Assembly: GCA_039028635.1 (NCBI GenBank)
Contig: JBCCHV010000006.1
Coordinates: forward strand, 62,001-126,000
DNA: 64,000 nt
Direction: 5' to 3'
DNA from: Acidobacteriota bacterium
GTDB taxonomy: Bacteria > Acidobacteriota > Thermoanaerobaculia > Multivoradales > JBCCEF01
Below the pieces are notes generated by a model that was given only the letters and a program-made list of their open reading frames with translations, was not told the origin of the DNA and ran no database searches. The position numbers were made by a program, and so were the translations under genes. This document shows positions 46,501 to 54,878 of the stretch, one piece after another; positions within the stretch are counted from its first letter, which is position 1, and each line of letters starts with the position of its first letter.

Positions 46501-46633
46501 GCTACGCCAAGCCCAGCTCGAGCTATCGCGCCAGACCCGCTGGCGAGCGCCTTTCTACTGGGCCGGCTTCGTGGTGCAGGGGGGTGGAGCTTGGGAAGGC
46601 GAGTCCGCCGCGGTGACGCAGACTGCCCGCTGA
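43514..46633 (+). CDS. TPR-CHAT caspase-like protease, tandem paralogue
   Basis: I start at ATG 43514, which overlaps the upstream stop by 4 bp, giving 1039 residues; the open frame extends further upstream but inside the previous gene. A hydrophobic segment (about 17-33, AAAAVLMFAVASAGAA) serves as signal. PPC-like domain, TPR array and CHAT domain are arranged as in the upstream paralogue. The catalytic pair is H886 in HFATHARID and C935 in VLSACRTALG. Translational coupling implies the two are made together, perhaps as a heteromer or with different partners. Confidence 0.92.
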   Translation: MSHGGGPNSGGPDGRRWAAAAVLMFAVASAGAARDTTCYRVAEAPVEGHLERGEQLRLRLCEGSHQAFRLVVEQDGADVSVTLRTAAGEALLASNLLAARTGREEITLPALEAGFEIAIQNVGFTDTAGRIRLTSEFVPPEIVDHHRSLEALLESSAESITSRDPQRLRAALEHLPAIARDLAAAGRPFLQAQARYEEARIHRLLGDTEQAIRAFRESHQIFDRLGYQVLAAHSRLNLSSALHSQGLFDEARRNLAALLPIYRELDDLPGHGAILISLASIEEQLGRPEVALTWSRRAILLAERDRVGYLRAAAHRNHGLLLRNLGDFSAAFAALRQAAETEREIGWIDGEAESLAGIGSTFLRLGEAPRALAPLRQALKLAKQQQNRRVQLWALRDLGEALADAGRPGEALAALARARDLGQKREDRHQAEILLRLGIAQRQLGEIPQARQQFVAARQLFAHLGLRNGVSRVLLELADLAHETGDLEAGHALVEEAIASLDTLRQRLVRPDLRRTFAASQARAYELRVALRMALHDRDPEADWDRRAFLGHEAALARGLRESLAASRGGDWEDLAQGPRAEALRSATRELESVGDRRRRAIVDGSSADEVAALEIELAEALQGYRDRRAELRQSEPRLTALEQPPALTIAALQEQVLDPNTELVEIALGENRSYLWRIDRESFSSHLLPGRAELEAQALRLHQLLRRSHQRGVEAQAEIALGELGRQLFGTLDRPFTQPRLVVVADGALAFIPFGLLAAPAQPGDSQPLQTDHQVVYAPSAGVLRELRRRQPAGSLESLAIIADPVYSASDPRVGPSVSSNQAAAQPDQPKSNLARLPHSRREAETIAALVPMSQRLTAFDFDASLETIRGDRLAAFDILHFATHARIDAHHPELSGLALSQVDPQGVPQEGFLRSHHIAELDLGADLVVLSACRTALGPRLRREGLISLTRAFIHAGASQVVVSLWDVGDEATAELMARFYRALLEDRLDAPAALRQAQLELSRQTRWRAPFYWAGFVVQGGGAWEGESAAVTQTAR

Positions 46634-46711
46634 GAGCTCGACGCCGAGCCCACCCTCCCGGCCTGCTGCCACCGTGGCTGCGCTTCGCCGGGGCCAGCGT
46701 CGACGGGCCCG

Positions 46712-47644
46712 TCAGGGAGCGGCGGGCTCCTCGGTCGCCCGGACGTAGATGGCGTCGAACATCACCCGCCAGGTCGCGCCGCCGTCCCGCGAGCGCTCGA
46801 TGAAGTGGTGGACGGTGCCGTCGTCGCGCCGAGTCCAGGTGACCCGCGCCAGCTCGGTTTCGCCTCCTGGCGGGGTGTTGGCTCCCGTCATACGCATCAC
46901 GCCGGGGGCCTCGAGACTGCCCTGGTAACGGGTCACCCCACCGCCACGATCGACCCAGTTCTGCTTCCAGGCACCCGACTCGGGATCGAAGTAATTGAGG
47001 CTCTCACCCTCGTATCCGGTGGAGTCGCGATAGCGCTCGCGCACCAAACAGCCGTTCATTTCCTTCGTGATCCGATTCTCGGCCTGCTTCTGACCGGCGA
47101 TCATCACGTCCCAAGTGCCGACCCAAAAGTCGAACTGGCTGTACTCCACCCGGTGGCGACACGGGTTGGCAGCGCGATCGGCGACCGCGAGGACGGCTTC
47201 GAAACCCTCCAAAGACCGCAGCTCGGCGAAGGCCGGGGACTGCCGGAGCTGGGCCGGGGGCAGCCCTGCGACCGCCGCCTTCTCGAGCTGCTTCAGGGCT
47301 TCGGAGCCCTGCCCAGACGCCGCCAGCACAATCGCCAACCCGGCCAGCGCGGTGACGTTGCCAGCTTCGAGGGCGATCGCCCTCTCATAGGCCTGGCGGG
47401 CTTCGGTGGGCCGCTCGAGGCGGCGTTCGGCGAGCCCGAGGTAGGCCCAGTCCTGGGCCCCAGCAGCCTCGTCCGCCGCCAGCTTGCGCAGCGCTTCCGC
47501 CGCCTCCGGCCAGCGTCCCTCCTGCAAGTGTTCGAGGGCCTCGGCCCGCCAGGTGGTGGGCGAATCCGCCCGTGAAACGACCGTTGTACAGAGCGATACC
47601 GTCAAGACGATGGCGAGCGGAAACGAAAATCTGCGTTGCCCCAT
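46712..47644 (-). CDS. Exported TPR protein with a DUF1579-like C-terminal domain
   Basis: The 310-residue protein has a signal peptide (FPLAIVLTVSLCTTVVS), TPR-like helices (about 30-125) and a C-terminal domain. That domain begins FDFWVGTWDVMIAGQKQAEN and has CLVRERYRDSTGYEGESLNY and WKQNWVDRGGG. The FWVGTWDV opening is typical of the lipocalin-like DUF1579 group. Function unknown. It converges on the tandem CHAT genes, 78 bp apart. Confidence 0.84.
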   Translation of the reverse strand: MGQRRFSFPLAIVLTVSLCTTVVSRADSPTTWRAEALEHLQEGRWPEAAEALRKLAADEAAGAQDWAYLGLAERRLERPTEARQAYERAIALEAGNVTALAGLAIVLAASGQGSEALKQLEKAAVAGLPPAQLRQSPAFAELRSLEGFEAVLAVADRAANPCRHRVEYSQFDFWVGTWDVMIAGQKQAENRITKEMNGCLVRERYRDSTGYEGESLNYFDPESGAWKQNWVDRGGGVTRYQGSLEAPGVMRMTGANTPPGGETELARVTWTRRDDGTVHHFIERSRDGGATWRVMFDAIYVRATEEPAAP

Positions 47645-47798
47645 GGCGGCCTCCGAGAGATCACGAGCAAGGGCGCGGGTCTCGACCCACGGCGGTGGTT
47701 GCTATCACTCGATGGATACGAGCCGGAACGTCGAACCTCCCGGCGAATTCACTCCACGGCGCCGGCCGGTCGGCACGGGCTGCTAAGTTAGCGCCATC

Positions 47799-48524
47799 AT
47801 GACGCGACCATTTCTCACCGCCCGCTGGGAGGATTTGATCCTGCTAAACTGGGCCTGCCCTCAGAAGCTGCTGGAGCCGCTGGTCCCGGCCGGGACGGAG
47901 CTCGATCCCTGGCAGGGAGAGAACTTCGTCAGCCTGGTGGGTTTTCGCTTCCTGGACACACGGGTCAAGGGCTTCGCGATTCCATTCCATCGCCATTTCG
48001 ACGAAGTCAATTTGCGCTTCTACGTGCGCCGCCAGGCGGAAGACGGCGAGCTGCGCCGAGCCGTTGTCTTCGTGCGCGAGCTGGTGCCCCGCCGCGCCAT
48101 CGCGGCGATCGCCCGCTGGCTCTACAACGAGCCCTACAGCGCCGTCCCGATGTCGAGCCGAGGCGAGGTCGATCCGGAGAGCGGTGGCGAGCTGCGCTAC
48201 CTGTGGAAGACCGACGGCACCTACTTCGGTCTCTCGGCCCGGGCCGAGGGACCGGCACGGCAGCTCGAGGCCGGCAGCGCCGCCGAGTTCATCACCGAGC
48301 ACTACTGGGGATACACCCGGCAGCGGGACGGGGGAACCGCCGAGTACCAGGTCGAGCATCCCCCATGGCGAGTCTGGGAGGCCGCCGAGGCGAGCTTCGA
48401 GGGCGACGGCGCCACCCTCTACGGCAACGCCTTCGGCGAGCTCCTGGCCCAGCCACCGACGTCGGCCTTCGTCGCCATCGGTAGCGAAGTCGCGGTCTAC
48501 CCCGGCCGACGCCTTCCTACATGA
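47799..48524 (+). CDS. DUF2071 (YqjF-like) protein
   Basis: The 241-residue protein opens with MTRPFLTARWEDLILLNWAC and contains FVSLVGFRFLDTRVKGFAIP, EVNLRFYVRR and GVVFV-like VVFVRELVPRRAI. These match the DUF2071/YqjF family, whose role is not known. Cytoplasmic. Its 3' end overlaps the convergent FG-GAP gene by 8 bp. Confidence 0.88.
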   Translation: MTRPFLTARWEDLILLNWACPQKLLEPLVPAGTELDPWQGENFVSLVGFRFLDTRVKGFAIPFHRHFDEVNLRFYVRRQAEDGELRRAVVFVRELVPRRAIAAIARWLYNEPYSAVPMSSRGEVDPESGGELRYLWKTDGTYFGLSARAEGPARQLEAGSAAEFITEHYWGYTRQRDGGTAEYQVEHPPWRVWEAAEASFEGDGATLYGNAFGELLAQPPTSAFVAIGSEVAVYPGRRLPT

Positions 48525-50091
48525 CCGTCGCCGACCAGGCGGCGGTATCTCCACTCTCGAAGCCGTCGGCGAAGTCGGTGCTGCGGAAGATCACCTGTAC
48601 CAAGCCGGCACCGGCCTGCCCTGAAATGTTGGCCCCGGGGACACCGATCACGAGGTCGTCGCCGCCATCACCATCCATGTCTCCCACCGCCAAGGCGGCG
48701 CCGAAGCGGTCGCCATCGGCGCTGCCGAAGCCGATGCCGGGGCTGCTCAGGGACCAGACCTGATCGTCGACCGTGGTCAGGCCATCGGCACTGCCGGCGA
48801 AGACCTGCACGATGCCGGTATCGAGCAAGGGATCCGGCGCGTCGTCGTCGAGGTTCTCGAGAGGCACCCCGACGGCGGCATCGTCGAAGCCGTCGCCATT
48901 GAAGTCGCCACAGGCCACCGCCAGGGCGAAGCGGTCGAAGGGCTCGGCGGTCTCGAGAGCACCGGGAGTGCTCTGGTTGAGGTTCTGAATTCCTCCCGAC
49001 TGCTCGTCGAAGACCAACAGGGCACCGGTATCTTCATCGCCCCGATCGGGAGCGCCGGCGAGAATGTCGGAGACGTCGTCGGCGTCGACATCGCAAGCCG
49101 TCAGCGCTGCTCCGACGGCGGAGTCGGCCTCGCTGGTGCCGAAACCCGAGACGAAGGCGAAGCTCCGCCCCGGAAAGGAGAAGGCGATACGCACGATTCC
49201 GGTGTCGATACTTCCCGAAGTGCTGTCATCGCCGGGCACCCCCACCATCAGATCGTCGACGCCGTCGCCGCTGCGCTCGCCGACGGCGAGGGCGGCCCCG
49301 AAACGGTCGCCGACCTGCGGATCGTTGGTCAACAGGACATCGTCGACGGCGGCGATACCACCGGCGCTGCCAAAGAGCACCGCCACGGCCCCGGCATCGA
49401 GGGTGAAGACGACGTCCTCGCCGGGGACTCCGATCACCAGATCATCGTAGGCGTCGTCGTCGAAGTTGCCCACCGCCAAGGCCGAGCCAAAGCCGTCGTC
49501 GCGCTCGGCGAGGTCTTCGATGCCGGTGCTGTTCTGCTGCCAAACCTGATCCCCGTTGGTGCTCAAGCCGCCGGCACCGCCGTAGAGAACGTGTACCGCC
49601 CCGGCGCCGTCGGCGGCACCGAAGGTCTCGCCGGGAACGCCGATGGCGAGGTCAGTGTAGACATCACCATTGAAGTTGCCGGCGGCGAGGGCCTCACCGA
49701 AGCGGTCGCCGGTTTCGGCGTCGTCGAGCAACCCACTCAAGCCCTGGTCGAACACCGCGCTGTCGCCGGAGCCGAGACCGTCGGCCGAACCGTAGCGGAC
49801 GAAGACGGTTCCCGCCTCGACCGCCGAGCCGACCTGCTCACCCGGGGCTCCGATGGCGACATCGAGGCGACCATCGCCGTCGAAATCGCCCACGGCGAGA
49901 GCGCCGCCGAAGCCATCGCCGGCCTCGGCGGCGCCTCCGAGGTCGTTCTGGAAGAGGCGGAGATTGCCGTCCGCGGCGAGCTGGCCGGCAGCCGGTGAGG
50001 CCGCGAGACAGAGGCCCAGGAGGACGCTGCCGAGGCCAAGGATTGGTCGATATCGAACGGCCGGTTTGATCGCGAAGTCACTCGTCAACAT
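48517..50091 (-). CDS. Exported FG-GAP (integrin-like) beta-propeller protein
   Basis: Start at ATG 50091 gives 524 residues with a signal peptide (ILGLGSVLLGLCLAASPAAG). About seven FG-GAP repeats follow, each with the pattern GDxFGxALAVGDFDGDGxDD and IGVPGE; the DxDGDG loops bind calcium in known relatives. The last residues FADGFESGDTAAWS match the end of the CSLREA protein at 58224. That suggests a shared C-terminal signal for surface delivery. Ligand unknown. It is divergent from the PDZ-CHAT gene. Confidence 0.92.
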   Translation of the reverse strand: MLTSDFAIKPAVRYRPILGLGSVLLGLCLAASPAAGQLAADGNLRLFQNDLGGAAEAGDGFGGALAVGDFDGDGRLDVAIGAPGEQVGSAVEAGTVFVRYGSADGLGSGDSAVFDQGLSGLLDDAETGDRFGEALAAGNFNGDVYTDLAIGVPGETFGAADGAGAVHVLYGGAGGLSTNGDQVWQQNSTGIEDLAERDDGFGSALAVGNFDDDAYDDLVIGVPGEDVVFTLDAGAVAVLFGSAGGIAAVDDVLLTNDPQVGDRFGAALAVGERSGDGVDDLMVGVPGDDSTSGSIDTGIVRIAFSFPGRSFAFVSGFGTSEADSAVGAALTACDVDADDVSDILAGAPDRGDEDTGALLVFDEQSGGIQNLNQSTPGALETAEPFDRFALAVACGDFNGDGFDDAAVGVPLENLDDDAPDPLLDTGIVQVFAGSADGLTTVDDQVWSLSSPGIGFGSADGDRFGAALAVGDMDGDGGDDLVIGVPGANISGQAGAGLVQVIFRSTDFADGFESGDTAAWSATVM

Positions 50092-50188
50092 GGTTTTCCC
50101 CTGGTCGCGGCCGGAGTGCCGAAGAGCTGGTACTCCTCGGCCTTGTATAGACTGATCGGGAAGGCTCACTCGGGAGCCTTCTCGAGCC

Positions 50189-53100
50189 ATGTCGAAGCTG
50201 CTCTCGAAATCGTTACTCGCCGCCTGGCTGCTGGCCGGATCGGGATCCGCCGCCTGCCTCGGCCAGGCCCTCGAGGTTCTCGCCGTCACCCCCGGCAAGG
50301 CGGCCGAGCACGCCGGCCTCAAAAGCGGCGACCGATTGCTCGCCTGGGAGCGCCGACATCAGGGCGAGACGGTCGCCGATGGCCGCCTCGACTCGCTGTT
50401 CGATCTCTGGCAGGTGGAAACGGAAGAAGCGCCGCGCGGCGGCTTGCGGCTAGAGGTGGTCACGCCGGGAAAGGAACCCCGTTGGTGCGTGCCGCCGCCT
50501 CGCCCCTGGGGGCTGACGGTCCGTCTGATCGACCCCGAGACGGCGCTTCCATCCAGCCGCTGGGTCCTGGCGGCCCACGGACAAGAGAAGGAGGCAGCGG
50601 ATCGCCTGTGGCTGCGCGCTCTCGAAGCCGCATCGGATCTTCCGGCTGCCGATCGCGCCCATCTCGCTTCCCGCTTCGCTCGGCGTCTGCTCACGCAAGA
50701 TCGCTTTCCAGAAGCCTTGGCGCAGCACGAGGCCGCCCTCCGCCTGCGCCGCTCCCTCGATCCCGCCAGCCTGGCGACCGCGGCGAGCCTCGACGACACC
50801 GGAATCGCCGCCTGGTACCTGGGCGACGAACCGCGGGTTCGTCGCCTCTGGCAGGAAGCCCTCGAGATTCGCCAGCAATCCGTACCGGATTCCCTGCTGG
50901 TCGCCAAGAGCCTCAACAACATTGCTCTCCTCGAGCCTTTCGAGAAGCGCATCGAGCTCAGCCGCCGGGCTCTCGAGATTCGCCGCCGTCTCGATCCCGA
51001 GAGCTCCGAGATGGCCAACCAGCTCACCAACCTCGGAGTGGCTTACCAAAAGCACGGCGACCTCGACCAGGCCGAAAACTTGATGCGCCAAGCCGAGGCC
51101 CTGCTGGCGCGGATCGCGCCGCAGGACCGACGCCGTGGTGTTGTGCTGATGGCCTTGCCCGGGGTGCACCGATTACGCGGCGAGCTGGCGCAGGCGGAGG
51201 TCGAAGTCCGCAGGGCCATCACCTTTTTCGAAGCCAACGCACCGCGCAGCTTCGATCTCGCCGCCGCCTGGATGGTTCTCGGGGGTCTGCTGGTCGACAC
51301 CCATCAGGCCGAGACCGCCGAGGTCTATCTTCATCAGGCGCTCGACCTCTTCCGCGAGCTGGCGCCCGAGAACCACCGCATCCTGCCGGTCCTGCTCAAC
51401 CTCGGCCTCGCCGCCAAGCAGCGCGGCGAAGCGTCCGTCGCCCGCCGCCACTATCTCGCTGCGGTCGCCCATGGCCGCGAACACCTGAGCCCCGACAGCG
51501 AAACCCGAATCGATGTCGGCATCGCCCTCAACAATCTCGGATCGCTGGCCCAGTCCCAAGGCGACGACAAGCAGGCCGAGGACTTCTATCGCCAGGCCAT
51601 CGAGGTCTTGAAGCCGTTGGCCTCCGGCGCCTTCGAGCTGGCTCGCAGTCGCATGAATCTGGGGCGCTGCTTGGTGCGACGCGGCGCCACTAACGACGCC
51701 GGGCAACTGCTGACGGCGGCCCTCGCAGTCCAGGCGGCGCGCTCACCGGGCAGCGTCGAGCAGGCGATGTCGCTGGCCGGCCTGGCCCGGCTGGCGGAGC
51801 TCAGAGCCGACCCGGCAGCCGCCGCTGAGCTGTACAGCGAGAGCCTGGAGGCCCTCGAAGCGGACCGTTTCCTCCAGACCGGCGGCGACCTGGCCCGGGC
51901 CCGCGGCCGGGCCCAGGTCGCTCACCTGCTCTATGACCACATCGAATTCCTGCTCTCCCAGGGAGATCGCGAAACCGCCTTCGCCGTCTCGGAACGCTTG
52001 CGCGCCCGCTCCTTCCGCGACCTCTTGAATCAACGCAACCTTCGCCCCCCGGAACGTCTGACGTCTGCGGAGCAAACCCAGCTCCGCCGCCTGCGCTTGC
52101 AACACGATCGGTTGCTCGAAGCCCTCGCCGCCGAGACCGACGCCGATCGCCTGGCAAGCCTGCGGCGCGACCTCGAAGCCCAACGCGAAGCTCAGCGAAA
52201 GATCCTCGCCGACAGCGCCGAGCCGGTACCCGCCCGGCGCCGGCCGACCGCCATCCCGCGGCCGCAGCGGGGCGAAGTCGTGCTGTCGTATCTCCTCGGG
52301 GAGCGATCGTGCTGGCTGCTGGTGGCCACCGAAGACGGCGTCGAAGCGCACCGGCTGGCGATCGATCAGGGCTCCCTGGAGGAACGGGTCGAGAGCTTCC
52401 GCCAGGCCATCGAGCGCCGCGAGCACCTCGGTCGGGCGCGCTTCCGGCGCCTCGCCGAGGATCTCGGAGAGGTCCTGCTGGCTCCCGCCCAGGATGCCCT
52501 CGAAGGCGCCCAGCGGGTGGTCGTTCTGCCGGACGGAAGTTTGCACCGTCTGCCCTTCGCGGCCCTCGCCGCGCCGTCCGATCGGCAGCGCTACTGGATC
52601 GAGACCACCACCCTGAGCATCGCTCCCTCCTTCATCGCTCTGCGCGATCTGCGCCAACGGCAGCGCGACCTCGAAACCGCCGCTGGAGTCACCGCCTTCG
52701 GCGTCTCCAACCCTCAAGTGACGATGGCGGCGACGGAGCGCTCCTCCGGCGGCCTCGCCCTGCCCGCCGCCCGCGACGAAGCGCGAGAGATCGCGGCCCT
52801 CTTCGCCCCCCACGGCGCGAGTTTTCTCGATGACCAAGCCACCGAAGAGCGCTTCCGCTCCCTCGGCGCCAGCGCCCGCATCATCCACTTCGCTAGCCAC
52901 GCCTGGTTCGACGAAGACTCACCGCTCGATTCCGGCCTCGCCTTCGCCCGCCCGGCCAAGCTTTCGGAAGGGCGGCAGAACGGCCTGCTGCAAACCTGGG
53001 AGATCCTCGAGCAGGTCGAGGTGGTCGCCGATCTGGTCACCCTCTCGGGCTGCCAGACGGGCCTCGGCCAGGCCTTTGCCGGCGAGGGCCTACTCGGCCT

Positions 53101-53359
53101 GACGCGCGCCCTCCAGCTCGCCGGGGCGCGCTCCGTGGTGGCCTCGACCTGGCGCGTCAACGACGCTTCGACCCGCACCCTGATGGTGCGTTTCTACGGC
53201 CGCGTCAAGGCCGGCGAGAGTTTCGCCGAGGCACTGCGGGCCTCGCAGCGGGAGTTGATCCAACATCGCCACGGCGACAGCGATCTCTCTCCACCCTTCC
53301 ACTGGGCCGGGTTCCAGCTCTTTGGAGACGGCAGCGCGCGATGGACGACCGCTCCCTAG
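50189..53359 (+). CDS. PDZ-TPR-CHAT caspase-like protease
   Basis: The 1056-residue protein begins with a signal peptide (SLLAAWLLAGSGSAAC; the Cys could be a lipobox). A PDZ-like domain follows (about 27-90; VTPGKAAEHAGLKSGDRLLAW), then TPR repeats (about 130-600), a helical region, and a CHAT domain. The catalytic pair is H904 in HFASHAWFDE and C955 in TLSGCQTGLG. Unlike the other CHAT proteins here it has a PDZ instead of a PPC-like domain. The ECF sigma gene starts inside its 3' end, so protease, sigma and anti-sigma form one coupled operon. Confidence 0.93.
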   Translation: MSKLLSKSLLAAWLLAGSGSAACLGQALEVLAVTPGKAAEHAGLKSGDRLLAWERRHQGETVADGRLDSLFDLWQVETEEAPRGGLRLEVVTPGKEPRWCVPPPRPWGLTVRLIDPETALPSSRWVLAAHGQEKEAADRLWLRALEAASDLPAADRAHLASRFARRLLTQDRFPEALAQHEAALRLRRSLDPASLATAASLDDTGIAAWYLGDEPRVRRLWQEALEIRQQSVPDSLLVAKSLNNIALLEPFEKRIELSRRALEIRRRLDPESSEMANQLTNLGVAYQKHGDLDQAENLMRQAEALLARIAPQDRRRGVVLMALPGVHRLRGELAQAEVEVRRAITFFEANAPRSFDLAAAWMVLGGLLVDTHQAETAEVYLHQALDLFRELAPENHRILPVLLNLGLAAKQRGEASVARRHYLAAVAHGREHLSPDSETRIDVGIALNNLGSLAQSQGDDKQAEDFYRQAIEVLKPLASGAFELARSRMNLGRCLVRRGATNDAGQLLTAALAVQAARSPGSVEQAMSLAGLARLAELRADPAAAAELYSESLEALEADRFLQTGGDLARARGRAQVAHLLYDHIEFLLSQGDRETAFAVSERLRARSFRDLLNQRNLRPPERLTSAEQTQLRRLRLQHDRLLEALAAETDADRLASLRRDLEAQREAQRKILADSAEPVPARRRPTAIPRPQRGEVVLSYLLGERSCWLLVATEDGVEAHRLAIDQGSLEERVESFRQAIERREHLGRARFRRLAEDLGEVLLAPAQDALEGAQRVVVLPDGSLHRLPFAALAAPSDRQRYWIETTTLSIAPSFIALRDLRQRQRDLETAAGVTAFGVSNPQVTMAATERSSGGLALPAARDEAREIAALFAPHGASFLDDQATEERFRSLGASARIIHFASHAWFDEDSPLDSGLAFARPAKLSEGRQNGLLQTWEILEQVEVVADLVTLSGCQTGLGQAFAGEGLLGLTRALQLAGARSVVASTWRVNDASTRTLMVRFYGRVKAGESFAEALRASQRELIQHRHGDSDLSPPFHWAGFQLFGDGSARWTTAP

Positions 53360-53982
53360 TCGCCGCCTATCTCGACGGCGCGACGCCGGCCGTGAGCCGG
53401 GTCACGACCTGGATCGAGCGCGCCATCGGCCGCTTTCGCCGCCCCCTGGGCAGCGACTGGGAAGACGCCGTGCAGGACATCCAGGTCGAGCTGCTGCGCT
53501 CCCTGGCGGCGGACCGCTTCGCCGGCACCGGCCCCCTCGAGGCCTTCGTCTCGCGCACGGCGCGCTACCGCGTGATCGATCGCCTGCGCCGCGGCTCGCT
53601 GATTCGCTGGGTGGATGTCGAAGCGGTAACGCCCTTCCTCGAGGATCGCAGCGCCCTCGACACGCTGCGCCAAGGAGAAACCCTGTCGGGTCTGCTCCGC
53701 CTCTACGCCACCATGCCCGAGACCTGCCGCCAGCTGTGGCGCATGATCGTGGCGGGTTACAGCTATCGCGAGATGAGCTTCGCCCTCGACGTCGCCGAGG
53801 GGACCCTGCGCGTGCGGGTCAAGCGCTGCCGAGACAAGGCCCTGGCGAGTCGCGAACCAAAAGCCCAGAGGCTTCCGGACCAGAGCAACAGAAGTCACGA
53901 AGTAACGTCTGCGCGCGAACCATCGTCAGAGGACTCGAAGCGGACGAACCGCCCGCCGCGGAAGAGAGAGGAAGCCCCGTGA
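53341..53982 (+). CDS. ECF-type RNA polymerase sigma factor
   Basis: The 213-residue protein has σ2 (about 15-85; DWEDAVQDIQVELLRSLA and YRVIDRLRRGS) and σ4 (about 105-165; SYREMSFALDVAEGTLRVRVKRCRDKAL). A polar tail of about 45 residues follows. It starts 19 bp inside the CHAT gene with GGAG upstream and its stop overlaps the anti-sigma start (TGATG). Held inactive by the anti-sigma until a signal arrives is the family expectation; the regulon cannot be seen. Confidence 0.93.
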   Translation: MDDRSLVAAYLDGATPAVSRVTTWIERAIGRFRRPLGSDWEDAVQDIQVELLRSLAADRFAGTGPLEAFVSRTARYRVIDRLRRGSLIRWVDVEAVTPFLEDRSALDTLRQGETLSGLLRLYATMPETCRQLWRMIVAGYSYREMSFALDVAEGTLRVRVKRCRDKALASREPKAQRLPDQSNRSHEVTSAREPSSEDSKRTNRPPRKREEAP

Positions 53983-54800
53983 TGAGCTGCGCCGACATCG
54001 AACAGCGACTGCCCTGGTTCGCCAACGGCCGCCTGGCGACGGATGAGCGGCAGCAGGTCGCCGACCACCTCGAGAGCTGCGCCCGTTGCCGCCAGGCCCT
54101 CACCGACACGCTGACCGTCGGGAAGGCCGCCCAGCAGCACCTGGCAATCGATCTGCTGCTCGATCTCGCCGACGGCGAGGAGCTGTCGCCGGCAGACCGC
54201 GAAGCCGCCGACCTCCACCTGGCGATCTGTCCGCGGTGCCGCGACGAGCTCTCCCGGGCTCGGCCGAAGCACGAGGCAGAGACGCAGGAAGCAGGGACCC
54301 AGGAGGCAGGGACCCAGGAGGCAGGGACCCAGGAGGCAGGAACACTGGCCTGGCGCGGTCGTCACCGGAGTCAGCCGGCGGCCTTTTGGCCGGCGATCGC
54401 CGCGGTGCTTCTGCTGACCACCGCCGCCAGCCTGTTCTGGGCTTTCCAACGCCCGCCGACGGCGCTGCCTCAGAGTCTGGTGATCAACCCGCCGATCCTC
54501 GAGCTGGTCGCAGAAAGTCCCCTCCGGGGCTCCCGAGAGGCGACCTCGCTACGCCTCACCGACGCCCCGTCGAGCGTCGCTCTGCTGCTGATTTCCGACC
54601 AGCGTTCCGCCGCCGCGGGCCTGCGGGTCGAGGTCGTCGCCCCGGACGGCGAGGTGATCTGGTCACGGACCGGTCTTCGACGCAGCAACGAAGGTCTCTA
54701 TTCGCTGCTCCTGCCGGGCGACGCCCTCGCCGCCGGCCGACACCAGATCGTGATCCACGCCGAGCCCGTCGAGCGTTTCCTCCTCGACGTCGCGCCCTGA
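53982..54800 (+). CDS. Membrane anti-sigma factor with two zinc-binding HxxxCxxC motifs
   Basis: ATG 53982 overlaps the sigma stop, giving 272 residues. The cytoplasmic part has H29-C33-C36 and a second set H79-C83-C86, both typical of zinc anti-sigma domains. Residues 101-120 are four TQEAG repeats. A transmembrane helix (about 133-154) then leads to an exported C-terminal domain of about 115 residues with a beta-rich look. It should sequester the co-encoded sigma factor at the membrane and release it when the outer domain senses a signal or is cleaved. Confidence 0.9.
   Translation: MSCADIEQRLPWFANGRLATDERQQVADHLESCARCRQALTDTLTVGKAAQQHLAIDLLLDLADGEELSPADREAADLHLAICPRCRDELSRARPKHEAETQEAGTQEAGTQEAGTQEAGTLAWRGRHRSQPAAFWPAIAAVLLLTTAASLFWAFQRPPTALPQSLVINPPILELVAESPLRGSREATSLRLTDAPSSVALLLISDQRSAAAGLRVEVVAPDGEVIWSRTGLRRSNEGLYSLLLPGDALAAGRHQIVIHAEPVERFLLDVAP
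54282..54341 (+). repeat. 15-bp tandem repeat, four copies, inside the anti-sigma gene
   Basis: The unit is ACCCAGGAGGCAGGG (copy 1 has two substitutions). Because the unit is five codons, copy-number changes would lengthen the linker without breaking the frame. Confidence 0.9.
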
Positions 54801-54878
54801 CGTCGAGCGTGCGCCTCGCCGCGACGCGATCCGGGCACAGGGCGGCGCGATCCGGTCACCGCGATCAGGGAAACCCCT

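Noticed and set aside
54282-54341. Possible CRISPR array
   Set aside because: Units are 15 bp, contiguous without spacers, and in frame in a real gene; it is a coding tandem repeat.
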